64,000 nt of DNA. Source: an uncultured Methylococcaceae bacterium. GTDB taxonomy: Bacteria > Pseudomonadota > Gammaproteobacteria > Methylococcales > Methylomonadaceae. Every line of letters begins with the position of its first letter. Position 1 is the stretch's first letter. A program made the translations under genes and the position numbers. The notes beneath the pieces are model-generated. The model saw only the letters and a list, made by a program, of their open reading frames with translations. It ran no database searches and had not been told where the DNA came from. This document shows positions 37,417-46,524 of this stretch, one piece after another. The stretch is taken from positions 1 to 64,000 of the forward strand of contig CAJAVP010000100.1 of the NCBI GenBank assembly GCA_903945375.1, in the 5' to 3' direction.

Positions 37417-38523
37417 ATGAGAAAAAATATTCGTTTGATGTGTCTTGGTTTGCTGAGCTGTTATGCTCAGCTCCTCCCTGCTCAGAACTTTACGCTGCCG
37501 GTGCGTCTGGACTATCCACTGCTTAAAAAGGCCTTAATGTCGCAGCTTTACACGGGCGAAAATAATACGGCTAAACTTTGGCAAGATAAGCCAGGATGTA
37601 GTTTTTTAACCCTATCCGATTTAAAAATTGCCGGTAATACCGGACAAATTCAGCTGTTAAATAATGTGCAAGCGCAGTTTGGTACAGCAATAGGTGGGCA
37701 ATGTATGACGCTTGTAAAGTGGGTGGGGATTTTGGAAACTTGGCAGCAACCGACCCTGAGTTCTGATCATAAAACCTTAAGTTTACCCGTTACAAAAATG
37801 CTCGCCTATGACCCACAAGGGCGACAAATGAATATAGGGCAATTGCAAAACGTGTTGCAAAGTGTTGCATCGCCTAAATTAGCCGAGCTTAAGATTGATT
37901 TACAAAAATCACGCGGTGATATTGAGCGCAGTCTACTACCGTATTTACCTAAAAAAAATCGCGACGATCTGGGGCGGTTATTAAACACCTTAAGCTTTAG
38001 TCGGGCTGAGGTGGATGATACCGGCGTTGCAATGGCATTAAGTTTTGAAGCCCCCGTAATGGTTAAAGACAAATCAGTCAGTCCAGCCTTTAGTGAGTCG
38101 GAGCAGAAGCAATGGCAACTCGCCTGGCATCATTGGGATCAGTGGTTAACGCAAACCATACAGCAAGCATCAGTCGATAGTCAGTCGCCGGGCTTACAAG
38201 CCTCATTAACCGAAATATTGCATGACTCTCGACAGGCTTTTCAGACGGCGATCAAAGAGCAAGGACGCAATGGCGATGATCCAGTGCGTACATTTTTTAT
38301 GTCCAGTTGGGAGCGTTTAGCGCCTCAGTTACAAACCTTGGCAAAGCAATTGCCCGAAGCACAAGGTTTGCGTTATCTGACATTTATTGCCGCTACCGAT
38401 GTTATCTATCAATTGGAAACCTTGGGGACGCCTTTGGGCATTGAGATTTCGTCGGATGGTTTGCGTCGATTAGGGCGACTTTTGCTGACCGCCCAGCAAG
38501 AACAACAGCATAGTGCAAAATAA
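37417..38523 (+). CDS. Exported protein of unknown family, 368 residues
   Basis: Signal peptide with likely cleavage at LPA/QN (residue about 23). The mature part is soluble and alternates beta-rich (residues 30-130, two Cys: GCSFLTL and GQCMTLV) and helical segments to the C-terminus. Not recognised. It begins 41 bases after the barrel gene on the same strand, so is probably the last member of the exported-protein cluster. I use the ATG at 37417; a longer frame from 37279 would lie inside the barrel gene. Confidence 0.65.
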   Translation: MRKNIRLMCLGLLSCYAQLLPAQNFTLPVRLDYPLLKKALMSQLYTGENNTAKLWQDKPGCSFLTLSDLKIAGNTGQIQLLNNVQAQFGTAIGGQCMTLVKWVGILETWQQPTLSSDHKTLSLPVTKMLAYDPQGRQMNIGQLQNVLQSVASPKLAELKIDLQKSRGDIERSLLPYLPKKNRDDLGRLLNTLSFSRAEVDDTGVAMALSFEAPVMVKDKSVSPAFSESEQKQWQLAWHHWDQWLTQTIQQASVDSQSPGLQASLTEILHDSRQAFQTAIKEQGRNGDDPVRTFFMSSWERLAPQLQTLAKQLPEAQGLRYLTFIAATDVIYQLETLGTPLGIEISSDGLRRLGRLLLTAQQEQQHSAK

Positions 38524-38615
38524 TGTTCTTTTTATGAAGAGGGGTACGCACTCTTGTGATATCTTGTTTGCCCGTTATCAAGCGCTGTGTGCAAGCATGT
38601 CCTAAGTGTTACTGA

Positions 38616-38750
38616 GGAATGAGAGTGAACAACGGTGTACGGCTGGAGTGCAAGCTTTGCCTGCATTGCAGGCATCAACAGTAGGCGCTTTAGGCGAAGC
38701 CCGCACTGTGACTATTGGCAACTTGCCTAAGTTATTCCATGCTCATTCCT
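38616..38750. repeat. Intergenic repeat with AGGAATGAG inverted ends (copy A)
   Basis: A 135-base element starting AGGAATGAG and ending CTCATTCCT. The interior has GTGAACAAC, a GGCGCTTTAGGCGAAGCC module and GACTATTGGCAACTT. A shorter copy lies at 63547-63641, a solo end at 15285, and the central module also at 30535. No ORF: a nonautonomous MITE-like element. Confidence 0.65.
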
Positions 38751-38800
38751 TATTAGAATAAATTAATCACTGCGACCCTAGTGTTGCATTTCTACTTGTC

Positions 38801-39433
38801 ATGATATTCAGAAGACTTTTGTTTATTACTTTGCTGTTATTTGTACAAAATGCCATTGCTGACCTGCATCATGTATTGTTAGGTTTTGAATCGGAATGGG
38901 CAATTATTTACTATGGCACGCCCAAAAAGCAGCAAGGCGCATCTTACGAAAAACTATTGGAAAAAATATCTCATGTACTTGAGCAAAATCCTAATAATGC
39001 GGATGTCATGTTTTGGAAGGCGGTGGTGGGCGGCAGTTATGCCAACCACCAGACTCCAGTTGCTGCGCTGAATGCCATCTATGAAGTCCGTGATTTATTG
39101 AATAACGTTATTGCAATCAACCCTAACACGATGAGTGGCTCGGCTTATGTGGTGTTAGGTACACTGTATTACAAAGCGCCGCCTTGGCCAGTGGCTTTTG
39201 GTGATAATAAAATTGCCAGTAATTTATTACAAACCGCACTAAAAATTAACCCAAACGGCATTGACAGTAATTATTTTTATGCGGCATTTCTAAGCACCGA
39301 GCATCAATTTGAAGAAGCGCAGCGTTATTTTGCCAAAGCGATAGCCGCACCTATTCGACCCGAGCAGCGTTATTCGGATACCCAGCTACAAAATGCCGCT
39401 AAACGCGAGTTAGAGCGCTTGGCCAAGCTTTAA
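38801..39433 (+). CDS. Exported TPR-like protein (TRAP TatT-type)
   Basis: A 210-residue protein with a signal peptide (residues 1 to about 20, cleavage NAIA/DLHH) and helical repeats: YEKLLEKISHVLEQNPNNADV, a NVIAINPNTMSG segment and LLQTALKINPNGIDS, the spacing of tetratricopeptide units. The arrangement resembles the periplasmic TatT component family, which forms scaffolds; no TRAP transporter genes are adjacent. Function unknown. Confidence 0.7.
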   Translation: MIFRRLLFITLLLFVQNAIADLHHVLLGFESEWAIIYYGTPKKQQGASYEKLLEKISHVLEQNPNNADVMFWKAVVGGSYANHQTPVAALNAIYEVRDLLNNVIAINPNTMSGSAYVVLGTLYYKAPPWPVAFGDNKIASNLLQTALKINPNGIDSNYFYAAFLSTEHQFEEAQRYFAKAIAAPIRPEQRYSDTQLQNAAKRELERLAKL

Positions 39434-39439
39434 TCAAAC

Positions 39440-39760
39440 TTAAGGTATATGCAATGCTAACCAGCTAGCATCTACTGAACACCACTCAACACGATGCTTA
39501 CAATGTGGTGGCAGGGTGACATAATCCCCTGCCTTTAATGACAGCGAGTCACCACTTTCAAACCTTAATGTCGCGTTACCTGTCACGAGCATCACCCACT
39601 CGGTAATTTCTTGGTCATACCAATCACCTATTGGTGTTGTGAAACCGTGAGATTCTATTTTTTCCAATACCACACTGGATGTCATAACGATCGGAAAAAA
39701 TTGCTCTTTATCGTTACTGACTGAACACACATCCAGAATATTACTGACTGATGATAACAA
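39440..39760 (-). CDS. Cupin-domain protein
   Basis: A 106-residue single-domain cupin. The strands ATLRFESGDSLSLKAGDYVTLPPHCKHRVEW carry the second cupin motif (GD, PPHCKH), with WVMLVTGNATL as the first; the first motif has lost most of the usual metal-binding His residues. Best start: TTG 39760, with AGGAG seven bases upstream; the GTG at 39775 overlaps that ribosome site. It faces the TPR gene in convergent orientation. Ligand unknown. Confidence 0.75.
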   Translation of the reverse strand: MLSSVSNILDVCSVSNDKEQFFPIVMTSSVVLEKIESHGFTTPIGDWYDQEITEWVMLVTGNATLRFESGDSLSLKAGDYVTLPPHCKHRVEWCSVDASWLALHIP

Positions 39761-39935
39761 CGTAATTCTCCTCACATACCGGAATGACGGTCTTAACTAT
39801 TGGTGTAGATGCTTATGCGTATTAGATGGGTAGCCTCAAAAACTATCAGAACTATTTATCTACTGGGTGTTCTACAAATAAGCTTTCTGATAACATAGCC
39901 GCCCAATTATTAAAATTAACTATCTAGGTAAAAAT

Positions 39936-40259
39936 ATGGCTTTTGTAGTCACCGAAAATTGTATCAAATGTAAATTCACGGATTGTGTTGATGTTTGCCC
40001 TGTTGATTGTTTTCATGAAGGTCCAAACTTTTTGGTTATTGATCCAGAAGAATGTATCGATTGTACCTTGTGTGAACCGGAATGTCCTGCTAACGCAATT
40101 TACGCAGAAGATGAGGTTCCTGAAGGACAAGAAATATTCATTCAACTCAATGCAGAACTCTCTAAACAATGGCCGACGATAACTGACGTTCAAGATGCAC
40201 TTCCCGATGCAGATGAGTGGAATGGTAAAGACGGTAAGCTCGATTTGTTGGAAAAGTAA
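39936..40259 (+). CDS. fdxA: Seven-iron ferredoxin FdxA
   Basis: A 107-residue ferredoxin. Cysteines for a [3Fe-4S] and a [4Fe-4S] cluster are in [20 protein letters not shown] and the [13 protein letters not shown] segment. The C-terminal extension ([17 protein letters not shown]) is typical of the Azotobacter-type FdI/FdxA family. It carries electrons in the cytosol; the partner is not evident here. Monocistronic. Confidence 0.95.
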   Translation: MAFVVTENCIKCKFTDCVDVCPVDCFHEGPNFLVIDPEECIDCTLCEPECPANAIYAEDEVPEGQEIFIQLNAELSKQWPTITDVQDALPDADEWNGKDGKLDLLEK

Positions 40260-40790
40260 CTCATTTTAAATATACGGTGCAATACACTAGGTTTAGAGCA
40301 TTCTGCTGCTCGGTAAAATCGACATAACATTATGAGAAGTTTTTAGATTGCGCCAGTAGTATTTTGTTGAAATCCAATAGCTTTAGAGACTGTGAAAGTA
40401 TTCTTTTTATGGCTACCAATATAAAACGGGGCAGCGAGAGGTTAAGCTGTTCGTGGTAAGCTTGTATGATCGGCTTAACAGCCCCCTTCGGTAAGCGCAG
40501 GGCGAATGGTTAAGTCTAGTAAGTTGTCCCCCTCTTTAGCAAAGAGCACCCAAAGGGGAAGCAAAAATCATAATACTTTCACAGTCACTTTAGCCATTGA
40601 AGTAAAACGACTCAAGTTGTTTTACTTTGGTATAGGCAATCTGTATTTGCTATCTAAATTACTGAGTTCGTAATGATTCAGTGTTTCTAAATTCACTGGG
40701 GACGCGGTTTTTTTTCCTGTATTCCCAATAGCGGGTTGACTCATTACGTTGAAGACAGTCAAAAATTCAGTGTGCGCTGCATCGATCACA
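40260..40790. other. Intergenic region with MITE-like element and a hairpin
   Basis: No gene seen in the roughly 650 bases between fdxA and miaB. It holds the TIR-flanked element at 40388-40586 and a long hairpin at 40600-40626 (AAGTAAAAC and GTTTTACTT around a short inner stem), which lacks a T tract. Confidence 0.6.
40388..40586. mobile_element. MITE-like element, 15-bp terminal inverted repeats
   Basis: GACTGTGAAAGTATT (40388-40402) and AATACTTTCACAGTC (40572-40586) are exact inverted repeats. CTTTAG is found on both outer sides (40381-40386 and 40588-40593), each separated by one A, consistent with a target-site duplication. The 199-base interior has no ORF but contains an 18-base module, AAAGAGCACCCAAAGGGG (40541-40558), also present at the end of the DUF2817 gene. 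Confidence 0.65.
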
Positions 40791-40820
40791 TTATTGATTC
40801 AAATACGTTCAGGTTATAAT
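40791..40820 (+). promoter_or_regulatory. Sigma-70-type promoter of miaB
   Basis: A perfect -10 TATAAT (40815-40820) with TTATTG (40791-40796) 18 bases upstream. Transcription would start near 40827, after the in-frame ATG at 40819, which supports the downstream start of miaB. Confidence 0.65.
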
Positions 40821-40914
40821 GCCGGACGTGCTATTTTCACGACAACCCCCATCGTCTATCGATCCCAAAATGGTTGCGGATGCCAGACGACTAACTAGGA
40901 TAATAAACGCACAG

Positions 40915-42282
40915 ATGACCCAAAAATTGTACATTCAAACCAACGGCTGCCAGATGAATGAATATGACTCTGACAAAATGCGTGATGTCTTACAGGCTTC
41001 TCATGGTTTTGAACTGATTAATGACCCTAAACAGGCAGATGTTTTGCTATTGAATACGTGCTCCATTCGTGAAAAAGCTCAAGAAAAAGTATTTTCCGCG
41101 TTAGGTAAGTGGCGGATTATCAAGGAAAAACGCCCTGATATTATCATTGGTGTAGGCGGTTGTGTTGCCAGCCAAGAAGGTGCGGACATTCAAAAACGTG
41201 CACCGTTTGTTGACATCGTGTTTGGCCCACAAACCTTGCACCGTTTGCCTCAGTTGCTTGATCACGTTCGCCACAAGCATCAGCCGGTGGTTGATATTTC
41301 TTTTCCTGAAATTGAAAAATTTGATGCCTTGCCTGAGCCGCGTGCAGAAGGCGTTAAAGCTTTTGTTTCTGTCATGGAAGGTTGCAGCAAATATTGCAGC
41401 TTTTGCGTGGTTCCGTATACACGCGGTGAAGAAATCAGCCGTCCCTTAAATGATGTCCTTATAGAAATTACCCACCTCGCCAAACAAGGCGTACGCGAGG
41501 TAAACCTGTTAGGGCAAAACGTCAACGCCTATCGGGGTCTAATGGACGATGGGGATATCGCAGATTTTGCGCTATTACTGCATTATGTTGCCGCGATTGA
41601 CGGCATTGATCGCATTCGGTTTACGACCTCGCATCCAGTTGAATTTACAGATAACTTGATTGAGGCTTTTGCAGAAATTCCTGAGCTAGTTAATCATCTG
41701 CATCTGCCTGTACAGAGTGGCAGTGATAGCATATTAAAAAAGATGAAACGCGGTCATACACGTGCGGATTATCTTGAAATAATTGCCAAACTTCGTGCTG
41801 TTCGCCCTAATCTGTGCTTATCGTCTGATTTTATCATTGGCTTTCCGGGTGAGTCGGATGTGGAGTTTGAGGAAACAATGGCGTTTATCGATGAGATCGG
41901 TTTTGATTTATCATTTAGCTTTATTTACAGTCAACGACCTGGTACACCCGCCGCTGATTTAGCGGATGATGTGCCAATGGACATCAAAAAACAGCGTTTA
42001 GAGCGCTTCCAAAATCGTATTAACGAAATGACTGCCGACATCTCCAGGCGCATGATTAACACCGTGCAAACGGTTTTAGTTGAAGGACAATCAAAAAAGA
42101 ATCCGTTACAAATGCAAGGGCGCACCGAAAATAATCGAGTCGTTAATTTTATTGCTCATCCGCGTTTAGCGGGGCAATTTGTCGATGTGTTGATTACTGA
42201 AGCCTTACCTAATTCCTTACGGGGTCGTCTGGTCGAATCATCGGTTGATAAAATTTTAGCCAACGTCTCTGAATTCGCATGA
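40915..42282 (+). CDS. miaB: tRNA-2-methylthio-N6-isopentenyladenosine synthase MiaB
   Basis: A 455-residue radical SAM methylthiotransferase that adds the 2-methylthio group to i6A37 of tRNA. The N-terminal UPF0004 domain carries cysteines in TNGCQMNE (C12), LNTCS and GCVAS for the auxiliary cluster; the radical SAM cluster motif is GCSKYCSFC; a TRAM domain closes the protein. The ATG at 40915 matches the family start ([12 protein letters not shown]). An upstream ATG at 40819 overlaps the promoter -10. The next gene overlaps by four bases: miaB-ybeZ-ybeY-ybeX. Confidence 0.95.
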   Translation: MTQKLYIQTNGCQMNEYDSDKMRDVLQASHGFELINDPKQADVLLLNTCSIREKAQEKVFSALGKWRIIKEKRPDIIIGVGGCVASQEGADIQKRAPFVDIVFGPQTLHRLPQLLDHVRHKHQPVVDISFPEIEKFDALPEPRAEGVKAFVSVMEGCSKYCSFCVVPYTRGEEISRPLNDVLIEITHLAKQGVREVNLLGQNVNAYRGLMDDGDIADFALLLHYVAAIDGIDRIRFTTSHPVEFTDNLIEAFAEIPELVNHLHLPVQSGSDSILKKMKRGHTRADYLEIIAKLRAVRPNLCLSSDFIIGFPGESDVEFEETMAFIDEIGFDLSFSFIYSQRPGTPAADLADDVPMDIKKQRLERFQNRINEMTADISRRMINTVQTVLVEGQSKKNPLQMQGRTENNRVVNFIAHPRLAGQFVDVLITEALPNSLRGRLVESSVDKILANVSEFA

Positions 42283-43253
42283 TTTCGCAAGAGCTTTTTT
42301 TATTGCCAGCCGATAATCATCGTTTATCTAATTTCTGTGGACAACTCGATAGCCATTTACGACAAATTGAGCGTCGCTTACAGGTTGAGATTGCCAATCG
42401 AGGTAATCAATTTAAAGTGACGGGACTTGAAACGTCGGTTCAGGCCGCTTGTGCTGTGATGCAAAAACTTTTTGAAAATACAGCCAATGAGCAATTGACG
42501 GCCGAGCTGATTCATCTGGCGATGCAGGATGCCTCAATTGATGGCTTATTAACGGAAACCGTTACGCCAGAACCTCAGCAAAACATCGCTATAAAAACCA
42601 AATGCGGGCTTATCAAGGGTCGAGGTGTTAATCAGCAAGATTATCTTCGTAAAATTGTCTCCCATGACATCAATTTTGGTGTAGGCCCGGCGGGAACGGG
42701 TAAAACGTTTTTGGCAGTGGCGTGTGCGATTGACGCGCTGCAAAGTGAAAAGGTTAGAAAAATTATCTTGGTGCGTCCTGCTGTTGAGGCGGGAGAAAAG
42801 CTGGGGTTTTTGCCAGGTGATATGGCGCAAAAAGTCGATCCTTATCTGCGACCTTTATATGATGCCTTATACGATATGTTAGGCATTGAGCGCGTCGAAA
42901 AAATGATTGATCGCGGTGTCATTGAAGTCGCTCCGTTGGCGTTTATGCGGGGTCGGACTTTAAACGATGCGTTTATTATTCTCGATGAAGCGCAAAACAC
43001 GACCATTGAGCAAATTAAAATGTTTTTGACGCGCGTTGGTTTTGGCTCTACTGCGGTTGTTACGGGCGATATCACGCAAATTGATTTGCCTTCTGAAAAA
43101 ATGTCCGGTTTACGGCATGTGCTGGATGTACTCAAAGATGTTGAAGGCATCAGCTTTACCTTCTTTAGTGTTCGTGATGTGGTTCGTCATCCTTTGGTTC
43201 AGCGAATTGTCTCAGCTTATGAGGCTTACGAAAAAAAAACTAAAGCCGAATGA
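42279..43253 (+). CDS. ybeZ: PhoH-like ATPase YbeZ
   Basis: A 324-residue P-loop protein with a KH-like N-terminal RNA-binding part (residues 20-70), Walker A GPAGTGKT (136-143) and Walker [11 protein letters not shown]. Family knowledge: YbeZ interacts with YbeY in ribosome and RNA processing. Four-base overlaps with miaB and ybeY imply coupled translation. Confidence 0.95.
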   Translation: MISQELFLLPADNHRLSNFCGQLDSHLRQIERRLQVEIANRGNQFKVTGLETSVQAACAVMQKLFENTANEQLTAELIHLAMQDASIDGLLTETVTPEPQQNIAIKTKCGLIKGRGVNQQDYLRKIVSHDINFGVGPAGTGKTFLAVACAIDALQSEKVRKIILVRPAVEAGEKLGFLPGDMAQKVDPYLRPLYDALYDMLGIERVEKMIDRGVIEVAPLAFMRGRTLNDAFIILDEAQNTTIEQIKMFLTRVGFGSTAVVTGDITQIDLPSEKMSGLRHVLDVLKDVEGISFTFFSVRDVVRHPLVQRIVSAYEAYEKKTKAE

Positions 43254-43702
43254 ATTACATAGAAATTCAAAACGTTTTTGCCTCCGCAGGTCAACCCGAT
43301 ATTCAGCAGTTTCAGCTGTGGGTAGATGCCGCTTTGAGCGATTACCCCCAAGATACCGAGTTGCTTATCCGTATTGTTGATGAGCCTGAAATTGCCGCAC
43401 TGAATAGCCAATATCGCCAAAAATCGGGCTCAACTAATATCCTTAGTTTTCCTTTTGAAACGCCAGAAATAGCGCAAGAGGATTATGATTTTTTAGGTGA
43501 TTTAATTATTTGTGCGCCGGTTGTTGAACGGGAAGCACGTGAGCAGCATAAAGCCTTACACGATCATTGGGCACATATGCTGGTACACGGTGTTTTACAC
43601 TTGCTCAGCTATGATCACATGGACGATGATGAGGCCCAAATCATGGAAGAAAAAGAAATTACTATTTTGCAAACACTTCATATCAACAACCCGTATAGGT
43701 GA
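43250..43702 (+). CDS. ybeY: Endoribonuclease YbeY
   Basis: A 150-residue UPF0054 metalloprotein with the zinc-binding H3xxxH5 pattern at H113, H117 and H123 (HGVLHLLSYDH), and the conserved NILSFPFE at 63-70. Needed for 16S rRNA 3' maturation and ribosome quality control in bacteria that have been studied. Confidence 0.96.
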   Translation: MNYIEIQNVFASAGQPDIQQFQLWVDAALSDYPQDTELLIRIVDEPEIAALNSQYRQKSGSTNILSFPFETPEIAQEDYDFLGDLIICAPVVEREAREQHKALHDHWAHMLVHGVLHLLSYDHMDDDEAQIMEEKEITILQTLHINNPYR

Positions 43703-43709
43703 ATAAACC

Positions 43710-44552
43710 ATGAGCGATGACCACCCCCCAAGTAGACAATCCCCGCCCAAAAGCTGGGTTGAAAAAATCAGCCACCTTTTGACCGGGGAGCCACAAGATC
43801 TTGATGATTTATTGGAAATATTAAGGGAAGCACGCGAAAATCACTTGCTGGATAACGATGCGCTGTCAATGATTGAAGGGGTGTTACAAGTTTCTAAAAT
43901 GCGGGTTAGAGACATCATGTTGCCTAGGGTACAAATGGTGGTTGTACCTAAGGAGGCGAATCTCGAAGACATTTATCCATTGGTCATTGAGTTTTGCCAT
44001 TCTCGTTATCCCGTGATTGAAGATGACCGCAGTAATGTAGTGGGTATCTTATTGGCTAAAGACCTTTTAGCGCATGTCTTGCAAAATAAATCCTTGACCG
44101 TTGAGCAGCTAATGCGTCCAGCTTGGGTTGTTCCTGAAAGCAAACGATTGAATGTACTACTAAAAGAGCTGCGAACCAATGGTAATCACATGGCGATTGT
44201 GGTCGATGAGTATGGTCAAACGGCTGGCTTGGTGACTATTGAAGATTTGTTAGAGCAAATTGTGGGCGAAATCGAAGATGAACACGATGAGCATGAAGAT
44301 GAGAGTTATGTTTTTCAGCGTAATGAGCACGAGTTTATGATTAAGGCGTTGATGCCCATTGACGAATTTGACGATTTCTTTTCTACGCAATTAGCAACAG
44401 ATGAATATGACACGATTGGCGGCTTTATTGTCAGTCAATTGGAGCATATGCCCAAAAAAGGCGAAAGTTTAAGCGTCGATGAAATGAAATTTGAAATTGT
44501 AAAAGCAGATAATCGACGCATCTATTTAATTAAATTAAAAATGCCACACTGA
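43710..44552 (+). CDS. ybeX: CorC/YbeX, CBS-domain protein
   Basis: A 280-residue cytosolic protein with two CBS domains (about 65-190; RVRDIMLPRVQM opens the first) and a C-terminal CorC_HlyC domain (about 205-278). Associated with magnesium/cobalt efflux and, in E. coli, with ribosome metabolism alongside YbeY. Eight bases after ybeY. In many gammaproteobacteria lnt follows; here a symporter gene does. Confidence 0.93.
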   Translation: MSDDHPPSRQSPPKSWVEKISHLLTGEPQDLDDLLEILREARENHLLDNDALSMIEGVLQVSKMRVRDIMLPRVQMVVVPKEANLEDIYPLVIEFCHSRYPVIEDDRSNVVGILLAKDLLAHVLQNKSLTVEQLMRPAWVVPESKRLNVLLKELRTNGNHMAIVVDEYGQTAGLVTIEDLLEQIVGEIEDEHDEHEDESYVFQRNEHEFMIKALMPIDEFDDFFSTQLATDEYDTIGGFIVSQLEHMPKKGESLSVDEMKFEIVKADNRRIYLIKLKMPH

Positions 44553-44583
44553 CAATCGGTACTTAATACGCCTAGACGACAGA

Positions 44584-45852
44584 ATGACTCATCCAAGCAC
44601 TTCAACAAAACCTAATCGACAGACGTTGTATGTCTTATTCGCCTTACTATTGGGTATTGTTGCTGGAGAAATACTGAATTTAGCTTTTGGCGCGACCAAT
44701 TTAGCAGTAGAAAATCCGGTTTTATCGCAGATCACAGACGTGCTATCAGTGCTTACTGATATTTTCATGCGCTTGATTAAAATGATTATCGCCCCGCTAG
44801 TCTTTGCGACATTGGTGGTGGGTATCGGCAAAATGGGCGATGGTCACGCTGTTGGGCGCATAGGACTAAAAGCCATGTTATGGTTTTTTTCCGCTTCATT
44901 GCTTAGCCTGCTTTTGGGTTTGGTGTTGGTCAATGGGCTAAGTCCAGGCGAAAATCTTCATATGCCTTTACCGCCGATCAATGCGGATACCGGCTTAGTC
45001 AAAACACCACCCAATTTAGGTGGCTTTGTTGCTCATATTTTTCCTAAAAGCATTATTGAAGCAATGGCGACAAATGAAATTTTGCAAATTGTCGTATTCT
45101 CCGTGTTCTTTGGTGTCGCTTGCTCGCAACTTAGAGAGTTAGCCGAGCCGATGCTTAAGGCTTTAGATTCTTTAGCGCACATCATGCTGAAAATCACCAG
45201 TTATGTGATGCACTTTGCGCCTGTCGCGGTTTTTTCGGCAATAACTGCCGTAATCGCTAAGCAAGGTTTGGGTATACTCAAATCCTATGGCGTTTTTATT
45301 GGTGAGTTTTATTTGGGGTTGCTGTTGTTATGGTTGCTATTAGCAAGCATTGGAGGCGTTTTTTTAGGTTCAAGACGCTTATTGTCGTTGCTGCGTCATA
45401 TTCGTGAGCCGATCTTGCTGGCATTTGGTACAGCAAGTAGTGAAGCAGCTTATCCCAAGCTATTGCAACAATTGGAGCGTTTTGGCTGCGACGAAAAAAT
45501 AGCCGGATTTGTTTTGCCGTTGGGTTATTCGTTTAATTTGGACGGAAGTATGATGTATATGACTTTTGCTGTGCTATTTATCGCACAAGCTTATGGTATC
45601 GCTATGCCGCTGGATCAACAGGTCTTTATGCTCCTCGTGTTGCTGTTTACTAGCAAGGGTGTTGCCGGTGTGCCGCGTGCTTCATTAGTTGTTATTGCGG
45701 CAACTTTGTCCATGTTTCATATTCCCGAAGCCGGCTTGCTACTGCTGCTGGGAGTCGATCAAATTCTGGACATGGGGCGTAGTGCCAGCAATGTGTTTGG
45801 TAATAGCCTTGCCGCTGCTGTGGTCAGTCGCTGGGAAAAAGCACTTAAATAA
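44584..45852 (+). CDS. Dicarboxylate/amino acid:cation symporter
   Basis: A 422-residue inner-membrane transporter of the DAACS family (GltP/DctA type), with about eight membrane helices and two re-entrant hairpins. The serine-rich loop GTASSEAAYP, the NLDGSMMY motif (N-x-D-G near residue 320) and GVAGVPRAS near 360 are visible. Transports glutamate, aspartate or C4-dicarboxylates with H+ or Na+; the substrate cannot be told from sequence. 31 bases after ybeX. Confidence 0.92.
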   Translation: MTHPSTSTKPNRQTLYVLFALLLGIVAGEILNLAFGATNLAVENPVLSQITDVLSVLTDIFMRLIKMIIAPLVFATLVVGIGKMGDGHAVGRIGLKAMLWFFSASLLSLLLGLVLVNGLSPGENLHMPLPPINADTGLVKTPPNLGGFVAHIFPKSIIEAMATNEILQIVVFSVFFGVACSQLRELAEPMLKALDSLAHIMLKITSYVMHFAPVAVFSAITAVIAKQGLGILKSYGVFIGEFYLGLLLLWLLLASIGGVFLGSRRLLSLLRHIREPILLAFGTASSEAAYPKLLQQLERFGCDEKIAGFVLPLGYSFNLDGSMMYMTFAVLFIAQAYGIAMPLDQQVFMLLVLLFTSKGVAGVPRASLVVIAATLSMFHIPEAGLLLLLGVDQILDMGRSASNVFGNSLAAAVVSRWEKALK

Positions 45853-45969
45853 AGAGAGATTAGATTTCTCATTGGCGAATAGATTTCTTTCAATTGCTAA
45901 CGATTGTATTGATTCTACGTTTTTATTTTGATAGCATTCAAACCTCGTCGGATTCATCTCCAAATACTT

Positions 45970-46137
45970 ATGAATGATAAAAAAAATTGTGACCTCTGTG
46001 GTTTATACGTTGAAGTCGAAGGCTTTAGTTTACAGACAAAAGAAGGCGTAAAGACGTTTTGTTGTGAAGGCTGTAAAGGCATTTTTGAAATGTTAAATCC
46101 AGATGAGATTTTATCCGAATCTGATTCGTCTGATTAA
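45970..46137 (+). CDS. Small metal-binding protein (P-ATPase-associated, PF12156-like)
   Basis: A 55-residue protein with two CxxC pairs, CDLCGLYVEVEGF and FCCEGCKGIFEML, the pattern of the metal-binding domain normally found at the N-terminus of some heavy-metal P-type ATPases. Here it is a separate gene ahead of a P-type ATPase (47159), so it may act as a detached metal-binding or chaperone module. I use the ATG at 45970; a longer frame from 45928 has no support. Confidence 0.75.
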   Translation: MNDKKNCDLCGLYVEVEGFSLQTKEGVKTFCCEGCKGIFEMLNPDEILSESDSSD

Positions 46138-46173
46138 GATCATTATTTTTATTTTCAAACGAGGGGAAAAAGT

Positions 46174-46440
46174 ATGGCACATACGCATGGTAAACAACTT
46201 GTTCAAGGGGCCGCTGCGTCCGCAACCGTTCATACAGGAAAACAACTGATGAAAAATATCGCTAAACATCCCGCCTTAGTCTTTGGTCTTGGCTTAGTCA
46301 CCGGTTACTTGGTTTACAAATACCGCAAGGAAATCATTGCTAGTTCAACGAAAGTGGTTGATGCCGGTAAGGATTTCGTTTTACAACAAAAAGAAAATTT
46401 AGAAGATATCGTTGCTGAAATTCAAGAAGATGCTAATTGA
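46174..46440 (+). CDS. Small membrane protein, 88 residues
   Basis: One membrane helix (about 33-50, HPALVFGLGLVTGYLVYKY) between a His-containing N-terminal part (MAHTHGKQ, then VHTGKQ) and a charged C-terminal helix (KENLEDIVAEIQED). A strong ribosome site, GAGGGG, precedes the ATG. Not a recognised family. Its position in the copper transport set and the N-terminal histidines suggest a role beside the ATPase. A terminator follows. Confidence 0.65.
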   Translation: MAHTHGKQLVQGAAASATVHTGKQLMKNIAKHPALVFGLGLVTGYLVYKYRKEIIASSTKVVDAGKDFVLQQKENLEDIVAEIQEDAN

Positions 46441-46460
46441 TAGACTGTGTTGGCAATTGA

Positions 46461-46497
46461 AGCGGGCACTTATTAGCTTTTAAGTCCCGCTTTTTAT
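46461..46497 (+). terminator. Intrinsic terminator after the small membrane protein
   Basis: GCGGG-C-ACTTA pairs with TAAGT-CCCGC around a short loop, with one bulged C, followed by five T and AT-rich DNA. Confidence 0.8.
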
Positions 46498-46524
46498 ATT
46501 ATCTTGAATGTTTGTTGTTTATCT

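Noticed and set aside
40819-40914. Upstream start for miaB
   Set aside because: The ATG overlaps a perfect TATAAT, so would not be in the transcript; family members start at the later ATG.
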